Below, piece by piece: positions 16,795 to 25,152 of a DNA stretch of 64,000 nucleotides. The notes beneath the pieces are model-generated. The model made no database searches, was not told the DNA's origin, and saw only the letters and a list, made by a program, of their open reading frames with translations. The stretch's first letter is position 1. Every line of letters begins with the position of its first letter. This stretch comes from JAMXLG01 sp963765935. GTDB taxonomy: Bacteria; Vulcanimicrobiota; Vulcanimicrobiia; Vulcanimicrobiales; Vulcanimicrobiaceae. Both the position numbers and the translations under genes were made by a program. Where the stretch lies: positions 124,001 to 188,000 of the forward strand of contig CAVXXX010000004.1 of assembly GCA_963765935.1 (NCBI GenBank), written 5' to 3'.

Positions 16795-17463
16795 CTACTT
16801 CGTCGCGCTGGTCGGCTGATACAGTTCCGTCGGAATCGGCGCGCCGGTGTTGTGGAAATGGAGCATTTCAGCGAGCTGGTTGGCCGCAACGATCATCTCT
16901 TGGTTGTACGCCTTGATGCGCGACTTGAAATAGTTGAAGAAGATAACCGCAAAAATGGCGACCACGAGACCGGCGAAGGTCGTGATGAGTGCTTCCGAAA
17001 CACCTGCCGCAACGACGGCCGGCGTGGAGTTGCCCTTCAACGCGATGTCTTGGAACGCGCGGATAATACCGAGAACCGTACCCGCGAGACCGACGAACGG
17101 CGCGATAACGGCGACGGTACCGACGATGCCGAGGTTACGCTCGAGCGCATTGAGATGCTCCATCAGCGCGATTGAAAGCGCGTCGGTGATGTCGGCACGG
17201 TTCTTTTCACCGCGACGAAGACCGAACTCCAGAATGCGCGGCAGCATGCCCTTATTCTGTTGGCAAACTTTGATTGCGCCGTCCAGATCATCGGCAGCGA
17301 TTTTGGCGCCGATTTGGCGGAGCAGGCCTTTGGTATCGCCATGCTGTGATGCAAAGAACACCAAACGTTCGATGACGATTGCAACGACGATCACGGAGAG
17401 CGCAAGCAGGATCCACATATCGGGACCACCCTGCTTCATGACGCTCATAAATCCATCAAACAC
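16795..17463 (-). CDS. ExbB/TolQ/MotA proton channel protein
   Basis: 222 aa with three membrane segments: residues about 15-34, and the pair GIVGTVAVIAPFVGLAGTVL and LITTFAGLVVAIFAVIFF that form the pore with ExbD. The long cytoplasmic loop and the GLAGTV motif identify the family. GTG start at 17463 with GGGAGGGG upstream. It begins the exbB-exbD-exbD-tonB-tonB unit; an intrinsic terminator of the upstream TPR gene precedes it, so it probably has its own promoter. Confidence 0.93.
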   Translation of the reverse strand: MFDGFMSVMKQGGPDMWILLALSVIVVAIVIERLVFFASQHGDTKGLLRQIGAKIAADDLDGAIKVCQQNKGMLPRILEFGLRRGEKNRADITDALSIALMEHLNALERNLGIVGTVAVIAPFVGLAGTVLGIIRAFQDIALKGNSTPAVVAAGVSEALITTFAGLVVAIFAVIFFNYFKSRIKAYNQEMIVAANQLAEMLHFHNTGAPIPTELYQPTSATK

Positions 17464-17509
17464 GAGTTTCCGACCCCTCCCGGGTGTTTAGAGTGCAGCT
17501 AGACATAAG

Positions 17510-17533
17510 GAAAAAGTGACGGCTTCCGCCGTC
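17510..17533 (-). terminator. Intrinsic terminator between TPR gene and exbB
   Basis: On the minus strand GACGGC, a GGAA loop and GCCGTC are followed by ACTTTTTCC. Two further hairpins (CACGCCG/CGGCGTG directly after the TPR stop, and CCGAAGG/CCTTCGG) precede it in the 151-bp gap. Confidence 0.75.
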
Positions 17534-17614
17534 CCGAAGGCCGGACCATTTGCCCGCCCTTCGGTAAAGTCCTGGTACTTTTTACTCACGCCGCACACCG
17601 GTTCGGCGTGATGT

Positions 17615-18955
17615 TTATTGTGGAAGATTCTTAATCTGATTTTCGATTTGCAGTGCAAGGGCGGTGTTACCAGCCGCCTTTGCAAGCTGATCTGCCTTGT
17701 TGAGGTAGTCCAGCGCTTGCTGCTTGTCCGTAGCCTTCTTGCTGTTCGCAAAGATGCCGGCCATTGAAACACCCGCTGCATAATTTGCCTGCGGATCGTT
17801 CGGCGCAGCGGCCACCGCCTTGGCGGCATAGTCGTGCGCTTTCTGGTAGTCCGGCTTGTCCATGCTTAACACCGCAAACGCAGCGCCGGTGTTCGCCGTG
17901 ACAGTCACCTTAGGATCGCCTGTGGCGGCGGCCTGGTCATAGTCCTTCAGCGCGTCGGCGAAGTTCTTGGCGCTCATCGCTTCATTGCCGAGTTGGATGT
18001 AGTGGCTGCCGACGGCCGTAGTCGCCGAGCCGCCCGTCGGGTCGAGTTGCTTCATCTCCGCGGAGACCGTATTCGCGCCCGCCGAATCGTTCGTCGCGAG
18101 ATACGCGGAGAGCAGTTCCCGGTCGATCGCGACTTTCGTCTTTGCATCCGGTGCTTTATCGTGGACGGCTTTTAACGTGCTGATTGCTTGCGGGTACTGC
18201 TTGTTGGCGAGTTGCGCGACACCGAGCGCGAATTGGGAATTGCTATTGTCGGCGAGCGCGACCGCTTTTTGCGCGTAGTCGAGCGACTGCGAAGCATTCG
18301 TCTGTGATAGCTGAACGCTCGCACTTGCGAATGCGTCGGCCGCGAGCGGCTGGAATTGTTTGCCGATCGTGTCGACTTTCGAGAAGCTCGCCGCGGCCGC
18401 AGGATAGTCTTTATTGTAGTATTGCGCGATACCGAGCAGCTGAAGCAGTGCCGGATTTCCCGGCGATGACACGAGCGCCTGATTTGCTTTGGAAATTGCG
18501 GTATCGTATTGCTTTGCGCGGATTGCCGCGTCGATCGCTCCTGCTGAACTCGGTGCGTTGGCTAGCCCGCCGCCGGCCGCGCCGCTCCCCGCAGCACCCT
18601 CTTCCGTGTGCGAAACGGACTTGCCCTTGAACTTCAATTGGAAGTCGTAGAAGCTGGTAATCGGTGTATTGCCGCGGTGCGCGGGACGGTACGATGAGTT
18701 CTGCGCGATTTCCATCGCTGCAGCGTTGTCGCCGGGGTTCGTCGAGCTAATGACCTTGATTGCTTTGTGCGAGCCGTCGGCGTTCACTTGCACCTGAACT
18801 TTCACCGTGCCGGAACCCGCGAGCGGCTGCGAAGACGTGCCGACCCTGGTAACCTTTGCGATTGAAAATTCACTGGCATACTGTGCGAGAGCGGGAACCG
18901 TAGTTGCCGCCATCGCCATCGTGCATCCGAGTGCCACGATGCGCGTAAACGTCAT
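17615..18955 (-). CDS. Secreted TPR protein with an N-terminal TonB-like domain
   Basis: 446 aa from the ATG at 18955, which has GAGGT 6 nt ahead. A signal peptide (cleavage near ALAQ) is followed by a TonB-C-like domain (GTVKVQVQVNADGSHKAIKV, AMEIAQNSSYRPA) at about residues 35-120, then about eight tetratricopeptide-type helical repeats to the C-terminus (for example QALVSSPGNPALLQLLGIAQ). The domain order is the reverse of usual TonB proteins, with no membrane anchor. Immediately upstream of exbB but separated by a terminator, it may be a periplasmic adaptor for the same system (inference). Confidence 0.8.
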   Translation of the reverse strand: MTFTRIVALGCTMAMAATTVPALAQYASEFSIAKVTRVGTSSQPLAGSGTVKVQVQVNADGSHKAIKVISSTNPGDNAAAMEIAQNSSYRPAHRGNTPITSFYDFQLKFKGKSVSHTEEGAAGSGAAGGGLANAPSSAGAIDAAIRAKQYDTAISKANQALVSSPGNPALLQLLGIAQYYNKDYPAAAASFSKVDTIGKQFQPLAADAFASASVQLSQTNASQSLDYAQKAVALADNSNSQFALGVAQLANKQYPQAISTLKAVHDKAPDAKTKVAIDRELLSAYLATNDSAGANTVSAEMKQLDPTGGSATTAVGSHYIQLGNEAMSAKNFADALKDYDQAAATGDPKVTVTANTGAAFAVLSMDKPDYQKAHDYAAKAVAAAPNDPQANYAAGVSMAGIFANSKKATDKQQALDYLNKADQLAKAAGNTALALQIENQIKNLPQ

Positions 18956-19029
18956 TTCTATACCTCGAAAAGTAGAGTTGCTACCTTGTGAACGCGTGGA
19001 CCGCCGCAAATAGTGCCATTGATCTTACC

Positions 19030-19893
19030 CTAGGCGGCCAATGTCGCTGCGGGCAAACGCCTGCCTACAGCAGTGGCAACGGCGCCGAGCGCGCGTGTCA
19101 GTTCGCCGAATGCCTCGTGAGTCAGAGACTGCGCTCCGTCCGAAATCGCGCTTGCCGGATCCGGATGAACCTCAACCAACAGACCGTCCGCACCGGCAGC
19201 GACCGCGGCAAGCGCCATTGGTTCCACCAAGCGCGCAATGCCTGTGCCATGTGACGGATCGACGATAACCGGTAGGTGCGTCAATTCCGCCAGTAGCGGA
19301 ACGACGGAGAGGTCGAGCAAATTGCGCGTCGCCGGATCGAACGAGCGAATACCCCGCTCGCAAAGCACGACATTGTCGTTGCCGCCGACAAGAAGATATT
19401 CCGCCGCCATAAGCCATTCGTCGACGGTTGCGGCGAGTCCACGTTTCAACAGCACCGGCTTGCCGGATTCGCCGGCCTCGCGAAGAAGCGAGAAATTTTG
19501 CATGTTACGCGCGCCGATTTGCATCATATCAGCGTAGCGCGTAACGATCGCGACATCGCGTGGATCGAGCACTTCCGTCACGACGGCAAGACCGTAACGG
19601 TCGGCGGCGGCGCGCAGCAGCTCGAGTCCGCGCACACCTAAGCCCTGAAACGCGTACGGTGACGTTCGCGGTTTAAATGCGCCGCCGCGTAAGATGTTTG
19701 CTCCCGCAGCGGACACTGCTTTCGCGGTCGCTTCGATTTGCTCGGCCGATTCAACGGAACACGGCCCGGCGCAAATGGCCAGCGTATCACCACCGAATGA
19801 CGCGCCGCTTTGCAGCCGCACGATCGTACGTTCGACGCGAGCATCGCGCCGCGCGAGCTTCAACTCACGGGAAGGGGCTTCATAACGGTCCAC
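19030..19893 (-). CDS. 3-deoxy-7-phosphoheptulonate (DAHP) synthase, KDOPS-like type
   Basis: First shikimate pathway enzyme, condensing phosphoenolpyruvate and erythrose 4-phosphate. The 287-aa barrel has ICAGPCSVESAEQI, LRGGAFKPRTSPYAFQG, MQIGARNMQNFSLL, GKPVLLKRGLAAT and VIVDPSHGTG. Homologs such as the Thermotoga enzyme carry an N-terminal regulatory ferredoxin-like domain; here the GTG start leaves at most its last few residues. The open frame just upstream (GTVEAAIT) still resembles that domain's final strand, suggesting it was lost. GTG start at 19893 is uncertain. Confidence 0.92.
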   Translation of the reverse strand: MDRYEAPSRELKLARRDARVERTIVRLQSGASFGGDTLAICAGPCSVESAEQIEATAKAVSAAGANILRGGAFKPRTSPYAFQGLGVRGLELLRAAADRYGLAVVTEVLDPRDVAIVTRYADMMQIGARNMQNFSLLREAGESGKPVLLKRGLAATVDEWLMAAEYLLVGGNDNVVLCERGIRSFDPATRNLLDLSVVPLLAELTHLPVIVDPSHGTGIARLVEPMALAAVAAGADGLLVEVHPDPASAISDGAQSLTHEAFGELTRALGAVATAVGRRLPAATLAA

Positions 19894-19942
19894 GGTGATG
19901 GCAGCTTCGACGGTCCCTGCGCCGCGGACCCGCTGACAAAAG

Positions 19943-20704
19943 TCAGGACTCGCCCACTCGCTTAAGTGCGGAGAGCTCCTTAGCCGTCACGGCACGCGTC
20001 CGGCCAACCCCCAAATCGCCGAGTGCAATCGGGCCAAAACGTAAGCGCACCAACGTTTGCACGGGGTGTCCGAGGGCTTCGAACATGTCGCGCACTTGGC
20101 GATTGCGCCCTTCGTGAACCGTGATGTCGACGACCGAATAGCCGCTTCGAACCGAGACGACGCGGACCTTTGCACTCGAAGCTTTGTACGTTTTGAGGAC
20201 AACGCCGTCATGAAGTGCCTGCACGTCCTCGGTCGTGAGCCTTCCGGCGATCGTCGCACGATACGTTTTATCGACGCCGTAACGCGGATGCAGCAGCTTG
20301 TTTGCGAGTTCGCCGTCGTTGGTCATGAGCAGCACGCCTGCGGTATCGTAGTCGAGGCGTCCGACGGGAACAACGCGCGGCATCTTCTTCGGCAAGAGCT
20401 CGACGATCGTACGGCGTCCTTGTGGGTCGCGCATCGTCGTCATGACGCCCGTCGGTTTGTGCATGACGAGATAGATGGTCTCTTCAACGGGCTTGATGGG
20501 AGTGCCGCTGACATCTACTTTGTCGCCGGGCATTACAAGCGTTCCGAGTTCGCGTACAATTTTGCCGTTGATGCGCACTTTGCCGTACGCGATCAACTGA
20601 TCTGCGCGGCGACGCGACGCAATTCCGGCCTGCGCGATGTACTTATTCAAACGCACGCCTTCTTCACGCGATACCGTCCGCGATGTTTTTGCCGTCGTCG
20701 CCAT
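19943..20704 (-). CDS. rluB: Ribosomal large-subunit pseudouridine synthase, RluB type
   Basis: RsuA/RluB family enzyme of 253 aa that isomerises a uridine in 23S rRNA. An N-terminal S4 RNA-binding domain (VRLNKYIAQAGIASRRRADQ) is followed by the catalytic domain with HKPTGVMTT, VGRLDYDTAGVLLMTNDG (catalytic Asp), and HEGRNRQVRDMFEALGHPV. I use the ATG at 20704, 5 nt after the acetyltransferase stop, because the longer frame only adds antisense-like sequence. RluB rather than RluE/F is inferred from the S4 domain. Confidence 0.92.
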   Translation of the reverse strand: MATTAKTSRTVSREEGVRLNKYIAQAGIASRRRADQLIAYGKVRINGKIVRELGTLVMPGDKVDVSGTPIKPVEETIYLVMHKPTGVMTTMRDPQGRRTIVELLPKKMPRVVPVGRLDYDTAGVLLMTNDGELANKLLHPRYGVDKTYRATIAGRLTTEDVQALHDGVVLKTYKASSAKVRVVSVRSGYSVVDITVHEGRNRQVRDMFEALGHPVQTLVRLRFGPIALGDLGVGRTRAVTAKELSALKRVGES

Positions 20705-20709
20705 TTCAG

Positions 20710-21237
20710 CTAACGCTCTTTGATCTTTGCATAGAGATACCCGTCGAGTACCTCGCCGTGCTTGATAATGGCCTCTCGCATAATTCCTTCGCGAACGTAC
20801 CCGCATTTCTCGAGCACGCGCATCGATGCTACATTGGGTGCGTATATCGTCGCTTCGAGCCGAACGAATCCGCGCTTGTTCAAGGCATAGTCGGTAAAGG
20901 CGGCGCAGGCTGCAGTAGCGATCCCACGTCCCCAATACGCCCGCCCGAGCCAATATCCGAAAAGCGCGCCGATGCGGCGCTCCCCCTCGAGCGGATCCAT
21001 TCCGATCCCGCCGGTAACTTCTCCGTCAACCTCAATTGCAAAGTCGTTCGTCGCCGCCAAGCCGCGGTGAAGGCTGATCCACCAGCGGGCATCTTCGAGC
21101 GTGTACGGATGCGGAAAGCGATCGGCCATATAGCGCGCGACGTTCGCGTCGTTCGCAATCTCGGCAAGGCGCTCGACGTCGCTCTCGCGCCACTCTCGAA
21201 GCATGCAAATCCCAGCGTCAATCATCATGCGACTCAT
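20710..21237 (-). CDS. GNAT N-acetyltransferase, RimJ/RimL-like
   Basis: 175 aa acetyl-CoA-dependent transferase. MLREWRESDVERLAEIANDA starts the fold; FGYWLGRAYWGRGIATAACA contains the acetyl-CoA loop, followed by EATIYAPNVASMRVLEKCGY and REGIMREAIIKHGEVLDGYL, all typical of the group that acetylates ribosomal proteins or small amines. Substrate unknown. Start choices are ATG 21237 or the ATG at 21225 (MIDAG). It begins right after the terminator behind rho, so expression must come from read-through or a promoter I cannot define. Confidence 0.88.
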   Translation of the reverse strand: MSRMMIDAGICMLREWRESDVERLAEIANDANVARYMADRFPHPYTLEDARWWISLHRGLAATNDFAIEVDGEVTGGIGMDPLEGERRIGALFGYWLGRAYWGRGIATAACAAFTDYALNKRGFVRLEATIYAPNVASMRVLEKCGYVREGIMREAIIKHGEVLDGYLYAKIKER

Positions 21238-21241
21238 ACTG

Positions 21242-21271
21242 TAAAAAAGAGGGGCAGAGTTTCCTCTGCCC
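21242..21271 (-). terminator. Intrinsic terminator behind rho
   Basis: On the minus strand GGGCAGAG, a GAAA tetraloop and CTCTGCCC are followed by CTCTTTTTTAC. A strong 8-bp stem with a U-tract, positioned after the rho stop. Confidence 0.9.
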
Positions 21272-21305
21272 GCCTTGGTTTGTGGTTATCCTTGGACTGC
21301 GGCGC

Positions 21306-22607
21306 TTAGTAGCGGCCGTTGCCGTTTTCTTCGTAGCCTCGCGACATCGAGAGCGCTTCTTTGGTGACCGATTGCAAGAACTCTTCGTTGTTGCGGGTCT
21401 GGGCCATCTTCTCGAGGATCATCTCGGTGATGTCGCCGGTATTGAGCGCGGCGCTGACGCGACGCAGCATCCACACCTTGCGCATCTCTTCGGTCGTGAG
21501 CAAGAGCTCTTCGCGACGCGTACCCGAACGTTTGATGTCGACCGCGGGGAAGACGCGCGATTCGGCGAGTTTACGGGTCAGATTGAGTTCCATGTTGCCC
21601 GTGCCTTTGAACTCTTCGAAGATCACATCGTCCATCTTCGAACCGGTTTCCACGAGCGCGGTGCCGATGATTGTCAGCGACCCGCCGCCTTCGATTTTAC
21701 GGGCGGCACCGAAGAAGCGTTTCGGCTTATGCAGCGACGCGGTATCGAGACCGCCCGAGAGCGTGCGTCCCGAACTTGCGACAACTTGGTTGTAGGCACG
21801 TGCAAGACGTGTAATTGAGTCGAGAAGAATGACGACGTCTTTGCCGAGTTCGACGAGACGCTTCGCGCGCTCCATCGCAAGTTCGGCAACGGCCGTGTGA
21901 TTCTCGGGATGCTCGTCGAAGGTCGATGCGACGACTTCGCCGTCGATCGTGCGCTGCATATCCGTAACTTCTTCCGGACGCTCGTCGACGAGCAGCGCGA
22001 TAATATGCGCCTCCGGATGATTGATGGAAATGCCTTGGGCGATGTTCTTGAGGAGCGTCGTCTTACCGGCCTTCGGCGGCGAAACGATGAGCGCACGCTG
22101 TCCTTTACCGATGGGGCAGAACAGGTCGATGACGCGCGTCGAAAGTTGGGTCGAACGATTCTCGAGCTTATAGCGCTCTTCGGGGAAGATCGGCGTGCCT
22201 TTTTCGAAGGCCGCGCGTCCCCTGATCGCATCGGGATCAAAGCCGTTGACTTTGTCGACGCGGATCAGGCCGTAGTACTTCTCGCTCTCTTTCGGGCGAC
22301 GAACTTGGCCTTCGACCATATCGCCGCGACGCAATTCAAAGCGTCGAATCTGCGATTGGCTGACGTAGATGTCATCGTTACCGATAACATATCCGCCGCG
22401 CCGTAAAAATCCGTAGCCTTCCGGCAAGATGTCGAGGATGCCGCTGGCCATTTCGAGACCGGAGCGTTGTTGCTGCGCGGCGAGGATCGCGGCGACGATG
22501 TCGTCTTTCTTCATCGTCGTCGTGTTGCCAAGCGCAATTTCTTGTTGCTGCGCGATCTCGACCAGTTCGGCTTTCTTTTTGCCTTCGAGATCGGCGGCGG
22601 TCAACAT
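21306..22607 (-). CDS. rho: Transcription termination factor Rho
   Basis: Hexameric RNA helicase ending transcription at rut sites. 433 aa: N-terminal helical domain with KKAELVEIAQQQ, cold-shock-like RNA-binding domain (LPEGYGFLRRGGYVIGNDDIYV), Walker A PPKAGKTTLLKN, Walker B VVILLDSITRLARAYN, Q-loop and R-loop region GGGSLTIIGTALVETGSKMD. No large N-terminal insertion. The ATG at 22607 overlaps the end of a small upstream frame, and a strong promoter lies about 255 bp upstream, giving a long leader, a situation in which rho is autoregulated in E. coli. Confidence 0.97.
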   Translation of the reverse strand: MLTAADLEGKKKAELVEIAQQQEIALGNTTTMKKDDIVAAILAAQQQRSGLEMASGILDILPEGYGFLRRGGYVIGNDDIYVSQSQIRRFELRRGDMVEGQVRRPKESEKYYGLIRVDKVNGFDPDAIRGRAAFEKGTPIFPEERYKLENRSTQLSTRVIDLFCPIGKGQRALIVSPPKAGKTTLLKNIAQGISINHPEAHIIALLVDERPEEVTDMQRTIDGEVVASTFDEHPENHTAVAELAMERAKRLVELGKDVVILLDSITRLARAYNQVVASSGRTLSGGLDTASLHKPKRFFGAARKIEGGGSLTIIGTALVETGSKMDDVIFEEFKGTGNMELNLTRKLAESRVFPAVDIKRSGTRREELLLTTEEMRKVWMLRRVSAALNTGDITEMILEKMAQTRNNEEFLQSVTKEALSMSRGYEENGNGRY

Positions 22608-22828
22608 CGGCGGTCCAGTTTCAGTTGTGGGAAACTGATCGTCCCGATGTTGATATTGAGGATTGAATCCGTGGCGGCGGCGTGAGCGGCGGCGGCGACC
22701 ACCGCCGGCTTGCGGCCGGCCATTTTCGTTTGGGCGATGTTCCGTTTGCAGAGGAGTGTCTCTCTCGTAGAGCCGTGCACAGGACGATATTCCGACGCTA
22801 TATCGTTGGCGAGGCTGCCAACGAGCAT
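22601..22828 (-). CDS. Possible leader reading frame overlapping the rho start
   Basis: 75 codons from ATG 22828 to a TGA that overlaps the first codons of rho (the stop is read as CGA TGT TGA across the rho ATG). It lies entirely within the rho leader RNA downstream of the promoter. The product is not recognised (contains GRKPAVVAAAAHAAATDS). It may be a leader peptide that couples translation to rho, or chance. Confidence 0.3.
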   Translation of the reverse strand: MLVGSLANDIASEYRPVHGSTRETLLCKRNIAQTKMAGRKPAVVAAAAHAAATDSILNINIGTISFPQLKLDRRC

Positions 22829-22861
22829 CGATCGTTGTGTACGAGGGGATTAAACGTGCTC

Positions 22862-22890
22862 ACTATAGCATGAGCGGTGCTCGCTATCAA
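22862..22890 (-). promoter_or_regulatory. rho: Sigma-70-type promoter for rho
   Basis: On the minus strand TTGATA and TATAGT are separated by exactly 17 bp, the clearest vegetative promoter in the window. Predicted start near 22855, leaving about a 250-nt leader before the rho ATG. Confidence 0.8.
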
Positions 22891-22900
22891 GGTAGGGTGG

Positions 22901-23500
22901 CTACGCCGGCGAGAGCGCCCGAGGCCCGCTGACAAAGGGGTTACCTCGTTCGTAAAACCGGAGGCGACGGTGTGCCGCCCGCGTGATCCCGATCCGGCGA
23001 CTGACGCCGATCGGGCCGCATTGGCGCGTAGAACGTGCGAGCCAGAGCTCGGGATCCTCGAGCAACTGCTTTCCATCGAGCGAGCGGTCGATCTTGAGTG
23101 CTTGGGCGAGGCGCCCCGGTCCGCGGCAAAGATCGCGTAGCGCGTCGGTTCGCCGGCGCCGTTTCATGAGATCGATGCCGTCCAAGGGTTCTAATGCACG
23201 AATCAAAACGGCGGCGCCTTCACCGCGCGATTCGCTCGTTACATTAAAACAGTAGTTCGTGCCGTAGATGAGATAGACGTATGAACGAAACGGTTCGAGA
23301 AACATCGACGCGTTGCGTTGGCGCGGGCCAATGTATGCGTGCGATGCCGGATCGCCAATGACGTATGCTTCGGTTTCGACGATGCGTCCGGCACAACGGC
23401 CATCGCTGCTCTCGCGGACGAGCACCATTCCTATTAACACACGCGCCAGCTCTTCGGTTCCAACCGGGAGCTCCGATGAATCGGGCCGTTCGAAATTCAC
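22901..23500 (-). CDS. mpg: DNA-3-methyladenine glycosylase (AAG/MPG family)
   Basis: Base-excision repair enzyme removing alkylated and deaminated purines. 199 aa with GRIVETEAYVIGDPASHAYIGP (catalytic Glu in VETEAY), NASMFLEPFRSYVYLIYGTNYCFNV, GAAVLIRALEPLDG, and LCRGPGRLAQALKIDR. The rho promoter lies immediately downstream of its 3' end. Confidence 0.94.
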   Translation of the reverse strand: MNFERPDSSELPVGTEELARVLIGMVLVRESSDGRCAGRIVETEAYVIGDPASHAYIGPRQRNASMFLEPFRSYVYLIYGTNYCFNVTSESRGEGAAVLIRALEPLDGIDLMKRRRRTDALRDLCRGPGRLAQALKIDRSLDGKQLLEDPELWLARSTRQCGPIGVSRRIGITRAAHRRLRFYERGNPFVSGPRALSPA

Positions 23501-23509
23501 GCCCCCGAT

Positions 23510-23920
23510 TTAGGCGGCGTGATTGAGCGCGACCTCCGCCCGAGCGCGTTGCCCGAGATCGGGATCGTCGCCGAGTTCGAGCGTGTAGGACTTGAAACGA
23601 TTAAGCGCACAGCCGAGGCGGACGTACGGAAGGACGATGGGTGGTGGGACGTCCCGGTGCTCGTTGCGATCGCTTACGAGGCTCGGATCGGGAACCAGGA
23701 ACGACGCGCGATCGATGCCGCGCTCCGAAAGCAGCAGCGCGACGGCCGTCACCGCCCCGTACGAGGCCAGGCGTTGTCGGATCGTGTCATCCTGAGCTTG
23801 CCGAAGGGGGACGCGGAAGGCGGCTCGCACAAGCCGCTCTCCCGTCCGCGAAAACAGGCGCGCGTAGGCGACTCCGTTTCCTACTCCATCGGCCGCATAG
23901 CCGAGTTGCACCTGAACCAT
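23510..23920 (-). CDS. Small protein with a probable RNase H-like fold, containing a dispersed repeat
   Basis: 136 aa with no firm family. The layout (ADGVGNGVAYARLFSRTGE; TIRQRLASYGAVTAVALLLS; RFKSYTLELGDDPDLGQRAR) recalls the strand-helix order of RNase HI-like domains, but the catalytic acidic residues are not clearly placed. Codons for PLRQAQDDT derive from a copy of the dispersed repeat (23786-23808), so the repeat is translated within the gene. Downstream of the glycosyltransferase and 9 nt before mpg on the same strand. Confidence 0.5.
   Translation of the reverse strand: MVQVQLGYAADGVGNGVAYARLFSRTGERLVRAAFRVPLRQAQDDTIRQRLASYGAVTAVALLLSERGIDRASFLVPDPSLVSDRNEHRDVPPPIVLPYVRLGCALNRFKSYTLELGDDPDLGQRARAEVALNHAA
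23786..23808 (+). repeat. Dispersed repeat, copy 2 (inside a gene)
   Basis: GTCATCCTGAGCTTGCCGAA plus GGG, one base different from copy 1 in the core. Read on the minus strand it encodes PLRQAQDDT in the RNase H-like gene. Confidence 0.8.
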
Positions 23921-23952
23921 GAGCCAATTATATCGAACACACGTTCGCTACG

Positions 23953-25152
23953 TCAAGCTGTCTGCCGGCTCGTCTTTCCGCTGGGCTCGGGCTCCAAGAG
24001 GCTTGCATAAAGCTCGAGAATCCGGTCGACTTGGTGACCGGCGGCGAACCTGGCAGCGGCCGCGCGGGCGCGTTGTCGCTCCGCATCATTGGGACGCGTC
24101 GGTGTTTCTTCGATCGCCCGCGCGAACGCCTCGATGGTCGGCTCGACGATTTGCCCGGCCGTTCCGAGTACTTCGCGGTTCGACGGCGCATCAGCCGAGA
24201 TGACGAACGCGCCCGCTGCGAGCGCTTCAGCTTGCACGAGCCCTTGCGTTTCCGTCGTGCTTGGGAAGACGAATGCGTCCGCGCTTGCATAGAGATGAGG
24301 CAATTGCTCTCGAGCGACGGCGCCGAGAAACCGGGTGCGTTCCGCAACGCCGAGTTGATCCGCGAGCGTTTCCAACTCTTCACGCGCAGGACCGTCGCCC
24401 GCAATGACGAGTTTGAGTTTCGGATCGCTCGTTTGCGCGAGCGCGCGCAACAGCAACTGCACGTTCTTTTCACGGGCGAGGCGCGAAACAAAGAGTAGTA
24501 ATCGATCGCCGCGTCGTGCACCGGCGCGCGCGCGTAACGCGTCGTCGCGAGCACCCGCTCCGAAACGTTCGACATCGATTCCGCTCGGCACGATTTCTAT
24601 GCGTGTCTCAACGCCCATATCGCGCAAGTGTCGCGCCATCGCGGGAGTCGGAACGACGACGGCATCAACGAGATTTCCGAACGTTCGCGTCAATTGCAGC
24701 GCGGCGAAACGCGTCGCGTGCGGTTCGAACGGAACGTAATGCGTGTAGGCTTCCAATTGCGTGTGATATGTGTATACGACCGGCATGCCGTACCGCCGCG
24801 CGTAACGCAATCCCATCCATCCCGTCACGAACATCGAATGCACGTGTACGAGCGACAGACGCTTGATCACGTTGTTAACGTTGCGCCGGCTGACGAGCGG
24901 CAGCGTGAGCCGATACGGCGTATTCGTCGGAAGCGGAAGCGACGGCATGCGAAAAACGGCGCGTTCGTTCCCGTCGCCGCCTGGCATCTGCGGTGCAAAA
25001 CAATACACGGAGTGCCCGCGTTCCCGCAGTCCTTCGGCAAGCGTGTCCACCGACTCAACGACGCCGTTGACGACGGGACGGTACACCTCAGTGAAGAATC
25101 CGACGCTGAGTCTCGAGCTGATCGAACGGCTCACGGCATTCCCATTATGCAT
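23953..25152 (-). CDS. Glycosyltransferase family 4 (diacylglycerol-type or mannosyltransferase-like)
   Basis: GT-B fold enzyme of 399 aa from the ATG at 25152. N-terminal FFTEVYRPVVNGVVESVDTL is the acceptor-side loop seen in GT4 lipid and phosphatidylinositol mannosyltransferases; HVHSMFVTGWMG, VVYTYHTQLEAY and the C-terminal donor domain with LFVSRLAREKNVQLL, FVFPSTTETQGLVQAEALAAG (EX7E motif) follow. Acceptor unknown; a membrane lipid or envelope glycan is plausible. A 6-bp hairpin (GGGACC/GGTCCC) sits a few bases upstream of the start. Confidence 0.88.
   Translation of the reverse strand: MHNGNAVSRSISSRLSVGFFTEVYRPVVNGVVESVDTLAEGLRERGHSVYCFAPQMPGGDGNERAVFRMPSLPLPTNTPYRLTLPLVSRRNVNNVIKRLSLVHVHSMFVTGWMGLRYARRYGMPVVYTYHTQLEAYTHYVPFEPHATRFAALQLTRTFGNLVDAVVVPTPAMARHLRDMGVETRIEIVPSGIDVERFGAGARDDALRARAGARRGDRLLLFVSRLAREKNVQLLLRALAQTSDPKLKLVIAGDGPAREELETLADQLGVAERTRFLGAVAREQLPHLYASADAFVFPSTTETQGLVQAEALAAGAFVISADAPSNREVLGTAGQIVEPTIEAFARAIEETPTRPNDAERQRARAAAARFAAGHQVDRILELYASLLEPEPSGKTSRQTA

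Noticed and set aside
17587..17610. CACGCCG/CGGCGTG hairpin as the terminator of the TPR gene
   Set aside because: It is followed by an A-run rather than a U-run on the minus strand; the hairpin at 17518-17533 fits better.
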